Of a stretch of 64,000 bases of DNA, positions 9,030-16,671 are shown in pieces (position 1 is the stretch's first letter; each line of letters begins with the position of its first letter). The notes under the pieces are model-generated. The model was not told the DNA's origin and did not search any database. It saw only the letters and a program-made list of their open reading frames with translations. The stretch comes from RYN-133 sp963754285. Its GTDB lineage: Bacteria; Actinomycetota; Actinomycetes; Mycobacteriales; Jatrophihabitantaceae. The position numbers and the translations under genes were made by a program. The DNA lies in assembly GCA_963754285.1 (NCBI GenBank), contig CAVWFN010000006.1, positions 124,001 to 188,000 on the forward strand. Reading direction: 5' to 3'.

Positions 9030-9500
9030 ATGACCGAGAACGAGCACACAATCACGCCACCGCGACGTGTCGTGGTGGGTGTCGACGGATCGGAGCAGTC
9101 GTGCACCGCACTGCGCTGGGGACAGGCGATCGCCAAGGCGACGGGTTCGCGGCTCGACGCGGTGATCGCGTGGAATTACAACTCCGGCTACGGCGCGGGA
9201 TACCTGCCTACCGATGTGAATCCGAGCGACGATGCCGACAAGGTGCTCACGCAGACCGTCGACGCCGTGTTCGGCGCCGGTCGTCCGGAGACGATGCGAT
9301 TGGCGGTGTGTGAGGGTCAGCCCGCGAGCGTGTTGCTCGGCGAGAGTGAAGGTGCGCAGATGCTGGTCGTCGGCAGCCGCGGCCACGGCGGGTTCATGGG
9401 CCTTCTTCTCGGGTCTGTTAGCGCAAGCGTCGCCGAACATGCGACCTGCCCCGTACTGGTGCTGCACGGGAACGAGCCGCCGCTCCCGTTGGTCTCGTGA
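9030..9500 (+). CDS. Universal stress protein (UspA family, ATP-binding type)
   Basis: 156 residues, one USP domain. It opens with RRVVVGVDGSEQS and ends with VVGSRGHGGFMGLLLGSVS, which fits the G-2x-G-9x-G(S/T) nucleotide loop of ATP-binding members. The ATG at 9030 has AGGAAGG about seven bases upstream. An in-frame TTG at 9009 is possible but overlaps the previous gene. It follows the GNAT/ligase gene by 17 bases and is likely cotranscribed. Unlike the USP at 840-1325, the nucleotide loop is intact here. Confidence 0.9.
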   Translation: MTENEHTITPPRRVVVGVDGSEQSCTALRWGQAIAKATGSRLDAVIAWNYNSGYGAGYLPTDVNPSDDADKVLTQTVDAVFGAGRPETMRLAVCEGQPASVLLGESEGAQMLVVGSRGHGGFMGLLLGSVSASVAEHATCPVLVLHGNEPPLPLVS

Positions 9501-9568
9501 GACTGCGGCCATTGGCGCACCGGCGTCCCCTCACGAGCGGCGTTCGACGGTGAACGTGCCGGTGCAGC

Positions 9569-9582
9569 GGGACTTACGGCCC
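9569..9582. promoter_or_regulatory. Candidate DosR box upstream of small Cys/His protein
   Basis: GGGACTTACGGCCC matches the DosR core consensus GGGACTWWAGTCCC at 12 of 14 positions. A weaker related dyad (TTGGGTCCTCGGTCCAAA) lies at about 9597-9614. Paired strong and weak DosR boxes are common in mycobacterial dormancy promoters. The nearest downstream start is at 9667. Confidence 0.65.
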
Positions 9583-9666
9583 GTCGAGCGGGCCCTTGGG
9601 TCCTCGGTCCAAAGTGACCACAGCAGGTGTGTGCGCTGCAATGGCCGGCGAGTCATCGTTGTTGCC

Positions 9667-9930
9667 ATGACCGCTTCCACGCCATGGACCGACGAGCAGC
9701 TCGCAGGTTTGTCCGAGGCTTTCGCACCCTCGTCCTCGGACGAACAGTCCTTCGAGCGTGCCGATTGCTGCAGCGCGCGGGCTCTGTACCGCGCGGTCCT
9801 GCCGCCGACACCGGCTCGATCGCGAGGTGGCGAGTTGCTGCTGTGCGGACATCACTTCCGTGCCCAGCACGCCGCGCTCGCTGCGAGCGGCGTCTCTGTC
9901 TTCGACGTGATCGGCGCACTTCCTGGATGA
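9667..9930 (+). CDS. Small DUF7455-like Cys/His protein
   Basis: 87 residues. The core is a Cys-Cys pair (DCCSARALYRAVLP), a GGELLLCGHH motif and a C-terminal helix. This is like the short actinobacterial DUF7455 proteins, which have two Cys clusters and a CGHH and probably bind a metal. The usual CxxC is reduced to adjacent cysteines here. The N-terminus is a polar extension of about 30 residues. ATG start at 9667; no clear Shine-Dalgarno. The candidate DosR box 85 bases upstream makes it a predicted new member of the local dormancy regulon. Function unknown. Confidence 0.7.
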   Translation: MTASTPWTDEQLAGLSEAFAPSSSDEQSFERADCCSARALYRAVLPPTPARSRGGELLLCGHHFRAQHAALAASGVSVFDVIGALPG

Positions 9931-9981
9931 GCCGGCAACGGTTGAGTGCTGGCAAGTCTGTTGTCCGGACGGCTCCATGCA

Positions 9982-11016
9982 TCACGCCAACAGCGGCTCG
10001 GCTTCGGCGCGCATCTGCAGATCCTCGCGCGCGTGTACGACCAACGTGCTGACAGCGGCTCCCGGCGCTGACAGGTTCGTGGTGGTCGCCCCCACCTCGT
10101 GGTCGTCGCAGGCGACGCCGACCCAGCTCAGACCGTCGGCAACCAGGCTCCGCACGAACGCGGAATGCTCCCCCACACCACCGGAGAACACCAATGCGTC
10201 GAGCCCACCGAGGACGGCGATCATGCCGCCCGCCTGCCGAAGGAACCGGTGCAGCCACACGTCAATGGCGAACCGGGCCGCCTTGTCACCGGCATGCCAC
10301 CGCTGCTCAATTTCGCGCATGTCTCCTGTGCCGCACAGTCCGAGCAGGCCGCTCTCGCCGTCGAGGACGTGCTCGAGGTTGTCGGTGCTGTGGTTGGCCA
10401 TCCACATCAGCGCGCCGGGATCAATCGTGCCTGCGCGCGTCGCCATCACCAGGCCGTCGAGCGGGGTGAACCCCATCGTTGTCGCGACACTGCGCCCGTC
10501 CCGCACCGCACACAACGATGCACCGCCGCCGAGATGCGCGATCATCACCCGCCTCGACTCCGGAAGGGCGTTGCTCGCCTGCGTGCTCGCCCAGGCATGC
10601 GCCAGGCCGTGGAAGCCGTAGACACGAACCCGGTCGCGCCACCGCTGCGGTAGCGCGTAGGTGCGGGCGGCGGTGGGCATGGTGGTGTGGAACGCGGTGT
10701 CGAAGCAGGCGATGTGGGTCGTGTTCGGCCAGCGTTCGCGACACCGGTCGACGGCGTCGAGTGCTGGCGGCTGGTGCAGCGGAGCGAGCTCGGTGAGCTC
10801 GCGCAACTTCGCGACCGCATCGTCGTCCAAAACTTCGGGCTCGGTGCGATCCCCACCATGCACGATGCGATGGATCACCGCACCTGGCGCCGGTCCGCCG
10901 AGCGCATCGTCCAGCGATTCCGTGCGCCCGTCGGCATCAGCGTCGTCGAAACGGGTGACCTTCACCGACGTGGAGCCGGCGTTGACCGTGAGCAGGTCCC
11001 CGGCCGGTGCCGTCAT
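9982..11016 (-). CDS. ackA: Acetate kinase
   Basis: A 344-residue ASKHA-fold kinase interconverting acetyl phosphate + ADP with acetate + ATP. Visible motifs: NAGSTSVK (phosphate 1), HRIVHGG, LAPLHQPPAL, FDTAFH, YGFHGLAH, AHLGGGAS, DGLVMATRAG and FSGGVGEHS. It is about 50 residues shorter than the usual 400, through small deletions in surface loops; the catalytic blocks are present. The ATG at 11016 overlaps the phosphoketolase stop as ATGA. It would convert the acetyl phosphate made by phosphoketolase to acetate and ATP, a fermentative ATP source that fits the neighbouring hypoxia genes. Confidence 0.93.
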   Translation of the reverse strand: MTAPAGDLLTVNAGSTSVKVTRFDDADADGRTESLDDALGGPAPGAVIHRIVHGGDRTEPEVLDDDAVAKLRELTELAPLHQPPALDAVDRCRERWPNTTHIACFDTAFHTTMPTAARTYALPQRWRDRVRVYGFHGLAHAWASTQASNALPESRRVMIAHLGGGASLCAVRDGRSVATTMGFTPLDGLVMATRAGTIDPGALMWMANHSTDNLEHVLDGESGLLGLCGTGDMREIEQRWHAGDKAARFAIDVWLHRFLRQAGGMIAVLGGLDALVFSGGVGEHSAFVRSLVADGLSWVGVACDDHEVGATTTNLSAPGAAVSTLVVHAREDLQMRAEAEPLLA

Positions 11017-13485
11017 GACGTGGTGCTGTACGGCCAGGTCCAGTCGGCGACCTCAGGGATGTCGGCGCCGTGTGCGCGCGTCCAGTCCCGGGCCCGCAGC
11101 CGCGCGTCGGCCATCTCCTGACGCAGCCCGGCTGCGGTGCTACCGAGACCGGCAACCCGGTCGATGACGTCCATGACCAGGTGGTACCTGTCGAGGTCGT
11201 TGAGCATGACCATGTCGAACGGCGTCGTCGTCGTGCCGCGTTCCTTGTAGCCGCGCACGTGCATGTGCTCATGGTTGGAGCGGCGATACGTGAGCCGGTG
11301 GATCAGCCACGGATAGCCGTGGAACGCGAAGATCAGCGGGCTGTTCGCCGGGAACACCGTGTCGTACTCGCGATCCGACAGGCCGTGCGGATGCTCGCTC
11401 TCGGGTTGCAGCCGCATCAGGTCGACGATGTTGACGAACCGCACGCGCAGATCGGGCAGCCGCTCGCGCAGGATCGCTGCAGCCGCAAGCGCCTCGAGAG
11501 TCGGGATGTCGCCCGCACACGCCAGCACGACGTCGGGATCGGTTCCGGTGTCGTCGCGGTGGCTGGCCCACTCCCAGATCCCGAGGCCCCGCGCGCAGTG
11601 CAGCCCGGCCTGCTCGGCGTCGAGCCAGTCGGCCGCGGGTTGCTTACCTGCAACCACGACGTTGACGTAGTGCCGAGACCGCAGGCAGTGGTCGTAGGTC
11701 GACAGCAGGGTGTTGGCGTCCGGTGGGAGGTAGACGCGCACGACGGATGCCTGCTTGTTGACGACCACGTCGAGGAATCCCGGGTCCTGGTGGGTGAACC
11801 CGTTGTGGTCCTGGCGCCACACGTGCGACGACAGCAGGTAGTTGAAGCTCGCGAGCGGACGGCGCCACGGCACCGCTGCGCTCGCCTCGAGCCACTTGGC
11901 ATGCTGGTTGAACATCGCGTCGACGATGTGGATGAACGCCTCGTAGCAGGTGAACACGCCGTGGCGCCCGGTGAGGAGGTAGCCCTCGAGCAATCCCTGG
12001 CAGATGTGTTCGGACAGCACCTCGATCACGCGTCCGTTGCGGTCGAGCCTTTCGTCGTAGCGGCCGATCTCTGCCTGCCAGTCGCGTCCGGTGACCTCGA
12101 GGATGTCCTGCAACCGATTGCTCGCGAGCTCGTCGGGTGCGAACGTCAGGAAGTTGTGTGGATTGCGGCGTACCACCTCGGCCAGCCAACGGCCGAGCAC
12201 CCGCGTCGGTTCGTGCACCGAAGCGCCCGGTGCGGCAACGTCCACAGCGAAGTCGACCCAGGGCGGCAACTCGAGGTCGCGCAGCACCTCACCGCCATTG
12301 GTCACCGGGTTCGCGCTCATCCGCCGCGCACCGTCCGGCGCGACGCTCGAGTAACTCGGCCACCGGTGCGCCGTCGTCGTCGAACAGTTCGTCGGGACGG
12401 TAGGAGCGCAGCCACTGCTCGAGCACTGCGCGGTGGCGATCATCCTCGCGGGCTGCGGGCAGCGGCACCTGATGAGCGCGGAACGTTCCTTCGACCTGAT
12501 TGCCGTCCACCACCGGTGGGCACGTCCACCCCTTGGGTGTGCGCAGCACGATCATCGGCCACCGCGGTCGTGATGCATCGACGTCGTCGCGGGCAATCCG
12601 TTGGATCTCGGCAATGCGATCGAGCGCGGTCTCGAGCGCGGACGCGATCTGCTGATGCACCGAGGCCGGGTCGTTGCCGGCAACGATGGTCGCGTCGTAG
12701 CCGTAACCGGTCATCAGAGCCCGCAGCTCTTCCTCCGGGATCCGCGCAAGAACTGTCGGGTTGGCGATCTTGTATTCATTCAGCGCGAGAATCGGCAGCA
12801 CAGCCCCGTCACGAGCGGGGTTGACGAACTTGTTCGCGTGCCAACTCGTCGCGAGCGGCCCGGTCTCAGCCTCGCCGTCGCCCACGACAGTGAATGCGAC
12901 CAGACCGGGATTGTCGAACACTGCGCCATACGCATGCAGTAGCGAATACCCGAGTTCACCGCCTTCGTGGAACGAGCCCGGTGTCTCCGGGGCGCAGTGG
13001 CTGGGCACGCCGCCGGGATAGGAGAATTGTTTGAAGAAAGCCTGCATGCCCGGCTCGTCACGGCGGATGTGGCTGTATCGCTGTGAATAGGTGCCCTCCA
13101 GCCACGCACAAGCATTCGGGCCGGGACCGCCGTGTCCGGGCCCGGCGACGAAGACCGCATCGAGATCGCGGGTCTTGATGAAGCGATTCGCGTGCGCCCA
13201 CACGAGGTTGAGACCGGGCACCGTGCCGAAGTGCCCGAGCAGGCGTGGCTTGACGTCCTCGGCGACAAGAGGCCTGCGCATCAGCGGATTGCTTTGCAGG
13301 TAGATCTGCCCGACGGCCAAGTAGTTGGCCGCACGCCACCACTGGTCGACGCGCCGCAGCTCGTCCGCCGTCAGCGGCCCACTCGCTTCTCCGAGTTCGT
13401 AGGCCACCGGGGCGATCGTCTCGCCGCTGCCGGTGGACGTGTCGTCAGCAGCGGTGTCGCCGCCCATGCTCGCAAGCTCGTTCAT
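11013..13485 (-). pseudogene. xfp: Xylulose-5-phosphate/fructose-6-phosphate phosphoketolase, split by a one-base frameshift
   Basis: Two overlapping frames make one phosphoketolase of about 815 residues. The N-part (13485 to about 12350) has the ThDP-fold motifs GPGHGGPG, GDGEAETGPLATSWHANKF and LPILALNEYKIANPT. The C-part (about 12352 to 11013) has RRMSANPVTNGG, HQDPGF, VYLPPDANTLLS and AFHGYPWLIHRL. The break is at about 12344-12356: the minus strand reads GAG TTA CTC GAG, and skipping one base restores TCG AGC GTC GCG into the conserved block with exact family spacing. Unless the frameshift is a sequencing error or is read through by +1 slippage, the N-part ends after 398 residues. Reinitiation at the in-frame ATG of MSANP would give only the C-part. 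The ATG at 13485 has a weak ribosome site. ackA overlaps the 3' end. Confidence 0.85.
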
Positions 13486-13765
13486 CGATCAAGCCTGGCA
13501 CGCTGCGGCTGTGCGCCACCAGGCGTTGCCCCCAGCCTCGGAGGTAGCACGAAGTCAGACGTGTACCCCGGGCTCCGGGAGTGACCCTCCCACCGACTTG
13601 CGCGCATCGAATACGTGTTCTGATCGATCGGTACAGGGCCAGGGGGACTGTCCTTCATGGGTTTCCGCACATGCGCGTCCCGCGGGCCGACCACGGTTCG
13701 TGGCGCCCTGAAGCGGCGGATCGTGGGCTCTACCGGCCCGCGCGAACGGTCCCTATATTCAGGGC
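13486..13765. other. Divergent gap upstream of phosphoketolase
   Basis: No gene seen. Several GGGAC-like half-sites occur on the minus strand, the best being GGGGACTGTCC at 13643-13653. Their spacing does not fit a DosR box, so I do not call one. Confidence 0.4.
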
Positions 13766-14422
13766 GTGTGGGTGCATTCGTTGTGGTCCCTAGTACGTGG
13801 GGATGCGCTAAGCGTCGCTGAAATTCTCGACGGGGAGACTCGCGGAGCGCGATCCGATCTCGGCGAGGCTGGGAGCCTGTTTCGCCAGCACATCGGCTCG
13901 GCTGATGAACTCGGCGATGATTCATGGTCCACGCGGCAAGAGGAAACACCGTCGAGAAGAGACCTGGTTGCGTTTTATGTACTTCCGGCGCGGCAGGTTG
14001 GGCTGACTGCGCAGGAGGTCAGGTCAGTGGTTGGAGTGGTCAGCCCTCGACCCGCAATCAACCACGCGATCATGGCTGATCTGCCATCGCAGATGGAGCC
14101 AACGAGTTTGATCCCTGCGTTGTCGAAACGAAATGTGTTGGACGTGAGCGGAGCTTCGGTGTATGAGGTTCGCGCCGAGGGCTCGGGTCGCGAAACGTCG
14201 ATCACCTACCTCGACCCGTCAGGCGATGAGGCGCTCGAAGAATGGGCAAACGACACTGAGTTCAGCGCTGCGACCTTCAATTGGAACGGGCACCTTGTCA
14301 GCGCCTTCGCCGACGGCCAGTTTTGGTTCGACGGTGTGGAGCCCGACGCGGTCCCGACAGCGCTGGCGACCGTAGCCCTGACCCTGTGGGCGGGAGGGCC
14401 GGTGCCGTATGCCGTCTTCTAA
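13766..14422 (+). CDS. Unrecognised soluble protein, first gene of a three-gene operon
   Basis: 218 residues, GTG start. I do not recognise a family. It looks soluble and mixed alpha/beta, with no signal peptide or clear membrane segment. The C-terminus (FNWNGHLVSAFADGQFWFDGV) looks like a beta-rich end. Codons are less GC-biased than in neighbouring core genes, suggesting transfer. The next gene starts 14 bases before its stop. Confidence 0.65.
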   Translation: MWVHSLWSLVRGDALSVAEILDGETRGARSDLGEAGSLFRQHIGSADELGDDSWSTRQEETPSRRDLVAFYVLPARQVGLTAQEVRSVVGVVSPRPAINHAIMADLPSQMEPTSLIPALSKRNVLDVSGASVYEVRAEGSGRETSITYLDPSGDEALEEWANDTEFSAATFNWNGHLVSAFADGQFWFDGVEPDAVPTALATVALTLWAGGPVPYAVF

Positions 14423-14813
14423 CAACTCGAATGTGTACCTCGAGGCGGAGGCCCAACCGCAATCGGTGACTGCGACCACCCCAGCTATTCATAGTTTCAA
14501 GGTCGAGAACTACAACCCGTGGCCCGCTGAGGTGACGGACTCCGTTGTGAGCGTTGTAGGCGGAGCCGGTTTGGACTTCGACCTCGGCGGCGGATCCCGC
14601 GCAACCGCCTGGAGTCCCGGGCGACTCGGCATCCTGCGCCACAACGGATCCACAAATCCCGTGAACACGACGGTGTGCAAGGTGACAGGAACGTATTCGG
14701 CCGCCGAAGAGGTCGAGGTCACCGTCACATTCAGGCGCGCGCCCTTACCCAACCGTCCGCAACCCAGCAATGCCGTCGCCCTACCAGTACGGGTACTAGT
14801 TCCAATCGGATGA
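14409..14813 (+). CDS. Unrecognised small beta-rich protein
   Basis: 134 residues, ATG start overlapping the previous gene by 14 bases. Alternating hydrophobic stretches (EVTDSVVSVVGGAG, VEVTVTFRRAP) suggest a beta-sandwich, perhaps Ig-like. No signal peptide or membrane segment. I do not recognise the family. Its stop overlaps the next start as ATGA, so the three genes are translationally coupled. Confidence 0.6.
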   Translation: MPSSNNSNVYLEAEAQPQSVTATTPAIHSFKVENYNPWPAEVTDSVVSVVGGAGLDFDLGGGSRATAWSPGRLGILRHNGSTNPVNTTVCKVTGTYSAAEEVEVTVTFRRAPLPNRPQPSNAVALPVRVLVPIG

Positions 14814-15334
14814 GCGCGTCATCATCCGTAGGCGTTGCTCTCGCTGCCACGGCGGTCCTTCAAGCAGTTCTCGCTCTATGGCTGGACCGCACACCGATCA
14901 CCGGAGCCGCCTACCGAAAGGTAGTGGAAGACGGGACTCGGAATCACGACATAGACGGCATCGCCGCGTTCTTCCATGATCCGCAGGTCGGGGCGGCGCG
15001 CGTGGACGAGGTCGTGCGAATCGGATCCCTCGCATCGCGCGTCACGACGCAGGTCTCCGCCCTCACTACCTCGCTCGCCAGCGGACTTGTGCTCATCGGT
15101 GTAGCCACCTTCGGCCATCACGGAGCCGGCTGGATTACGGTTACGACGGCCACAACCCTCGGGTCCTTCGGCGCACTCGCAACACTTGCAAACCTCATCC
15201 GCAAGGGATCACTACGTGATTTCCGGATACGAGGGGCAAGTCGACGAGATGCGTGGAAGACACCCGGTCCATACGTGCTTGTCGTCCTGGCAGCTTCCCT
15301 GGTCGGAGCCATCGCCGGGTTCAAATTCAGCTAG
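14810..15334 (+). CDS. Unrecognised membrane protein with about four helices
   Basis: 174 residues from the ATG at 14810. Predicted membrane segments are near the N-terminus (VALAATAVLQAVLALWL), in the middle (LASGLVLIGVATFG and a following segment) and at the C-terminus (YVLVVLAASLVGAIAGF). A soluble loop (about residues 30-65) contains AAFFHDPQVG. No family recognised. It closes the overlapping operon, so the three products may form one membrane-associated unit. Confidence 0.6.
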   Translation: MSASSSVGVALAATAVLQAVLALWLDRTPITGAAYRKVVEDGTRNHDIDGIAAFFHDPQVGAARVDEVVRIGSLASRVTTQVSALTTSLASGLVLIGVATFGHHGAGWITVTTATTLGSFGALATLANLIRKGSLRDFRIRGASRRDAWKTPGPYVLVVLAASLVGAIAGFKFS

Positions 15335-15346
15335 CCTTTCCAGCTC

Positions 15347-15565
15347 GACGAGTTTCTGACGACCTGGATCCACGCCGAGGACGCTGACCTCGCCGCCATC
15401 ACGGCTACGTTCAACCCTCAAGGATCTCTACCGTCGTGGTCTTGCCCACCCCGTGCGCCCCAACAACGCGAAGACCTCACCCAGCCGGACAGTGAAGTCG
15501 ATCCCCCGCAGAACGTCCGTCCCCGCCTAGGCCTTGCAGGCCGTGGACGTCTACCACGAGGCGCG
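15347..15565 (-). pseudogene. Fragment of a DrrA-type ABC ATPase, N-terminal part, frameshifted
   Basis: Read on the minus strand, pieces in different frames give LRGIDFTVRLGEVFALLG, then HGVGKTTTVEILEG (Walker A), then RRRDGGEVSVLGVDPGR, in the order found in drug-export ABC ATPases. At least two single-base shifts and a stop separate them. The signature and Walker B region are missing. No start or promoter remains. It lies just upstream of an intact ABC exporter of the same broad class. Confidence 0.7.
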
Positions 15566-15577
15566 AGCGGGGCCAGT

Positions 15578-15613
15578 TGTCTTATCGGTGCGATTTGTCT
15601 TATCGGTGCGATC
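15578..15613. repeat. Tandem 18-base repeat upstream of ABC exporter
   Basis: Two adjacent copies of TGTCTTATCGGTGCGATY (15578-15595 and 15596-15613), identical except for the last base. They lie 144 bases before the ATPase GTG, so they could be regulator sites or a slippage duplication. Confidence 0.7.
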
Positions 15614-15756
15614 CGAGCTTGGCTTCGGGGTCGAGGATGTCATCTTGACGCTCCGCGATCAGTTGCGCCGACGCATCCGCACTCGGAAGGGTCCTTGGAC
15701 TCTGGTCACGATCTGCGCTGTTCACTAACTTTCGAAACGACGGAGAGGCCGACACC

Positions 15757-16671
15757 GTGGCTGTCGCGGTACGAACTGAACGGCTAACCAAGACCTACGG
15801 CGCGGTAGATGCGCTCCATGACCTTGATCTCGAGATCCATCATGGTGAGGTTGTCGGCTATCTGGGTCCGAACGGGGCCGGGAAGACGACGACGATCAGG
15901 TTGCTGCTCGGGTTGATCCGCGCAAGCCGAGGACGGGCGGAGATTTTCGGCTACGACTGCCAACGCCAGCCGGTCGAGGCCCACCGGCGTCTTTCCTACG
16001 TCGCCGGCGAGGCGAGCTTGTGGCCGTCACTGACCGGCGCGGAGACGCTGCATCTGCTCGCCCGCGTTCAGGGGAAGGTGGACGAGGCCTACCGCGACGT
16101 GTTGGTCGAACGGTTCGATCTGGACCCGTCGAAGAAGGTCCGGGCCTACTCCAAAGGCAACCGGCAGAAGCTGATCCTCATCGCCGCACTTATGGCACGC
16201 CCGGAGCTGTTGCTGCTGGACGAGCCGACCAGCGGTCTTGATCCGCTTATGGAGCAAGCATTTCGGCATTGCATCCACGAGGCGAAGCAGCGTGGGCAGA
16301 CCGTCTTCTTGTCATCACACATTCTCAGCGAGGTGGAGGCTCTGTGCGACCGGGTCGCGATTCTTCGTGCCGGCAGGTTGGTCGAGATGGGAACGCTGGC
16401 GCAGATGCGTCATCTCGCCTCGCTCACTGTGGAGGCGACGTTCGACGGATCCGTTCCGGACCTGTCGCGAGTGGCAGGTGTCAGCTCGGTTCACGTGGAG
16501 GGCCGCGTCGTGCGCTGCCAGGTGCGTGGAACGGTGGCGCCGCTACTGAAGGTGCTTGCGAGTGCCGGAGTGCACGAACTGCTCAGCCGCGAACCGTCGC
16601 TGGAGGAACTGTTCCTGTCCCACTACGGAGTCAGTGACGACAGCGTGGACGTGAGCACCCATGTCCGCTGA
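15757..16671 (+). CDS. ABC transporter ATP-binding protein (drug/polyketide exporter type)
   Basis: 304 residues with Walker A GPNGAGKTTT (about 39-48), Q-loop region, signature YSKGNRQK, Walker B LLLLDEPTSG and H-loop SSH. The C-terminal 80 residues are typical of the DrrA/CcmA exporter class. GTG start at 15757. The permease gene starts 11 bases before its stop, so they are one transporter. Signature serine-glycine order (SKGNRQ instead of SGGxxQ) is the form common in this subfamily. Confidence 0.92.
   Translation: MAVAVRTERLTKTYGAVDALHDLDLEIHHGEVVGYLGPNGAGKTTTIRLLLGLIRASRGRAEIFGYDCQRQPVEAHRRLSYVAGEASLWPSLTGAETLHLLARVQGKVDEAYRDVLVERFDLDPSKKVRAYSKGNRQKLILIAALMARPELLLLDEPTSGLDPLMEQAFRHCIHEAKQRGQTVFLSSHILSEVEALCDRVAILRAGRLVEMGTLAQMRHLASLTVEATFDGSVPDLSRVAGVSSVHVEGRVVRCQVRGTVAPLLKVLASAGVHELLSREPSLEELFLSHYGVSDDSVDVSTHVR

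Noticed and set aside
13643..13653. GGGGACTGTCC as a DosR box for phosphoketolase
   Set aside because: Half-sites are three bases too close for the DosR spacing, and the flanks do not match.
15534..15756. Plus-strand small gene over the tandem repeat
   Set aside because: The frame is created by the repeat and the antisense ABC fragment, and has no ribosome site.
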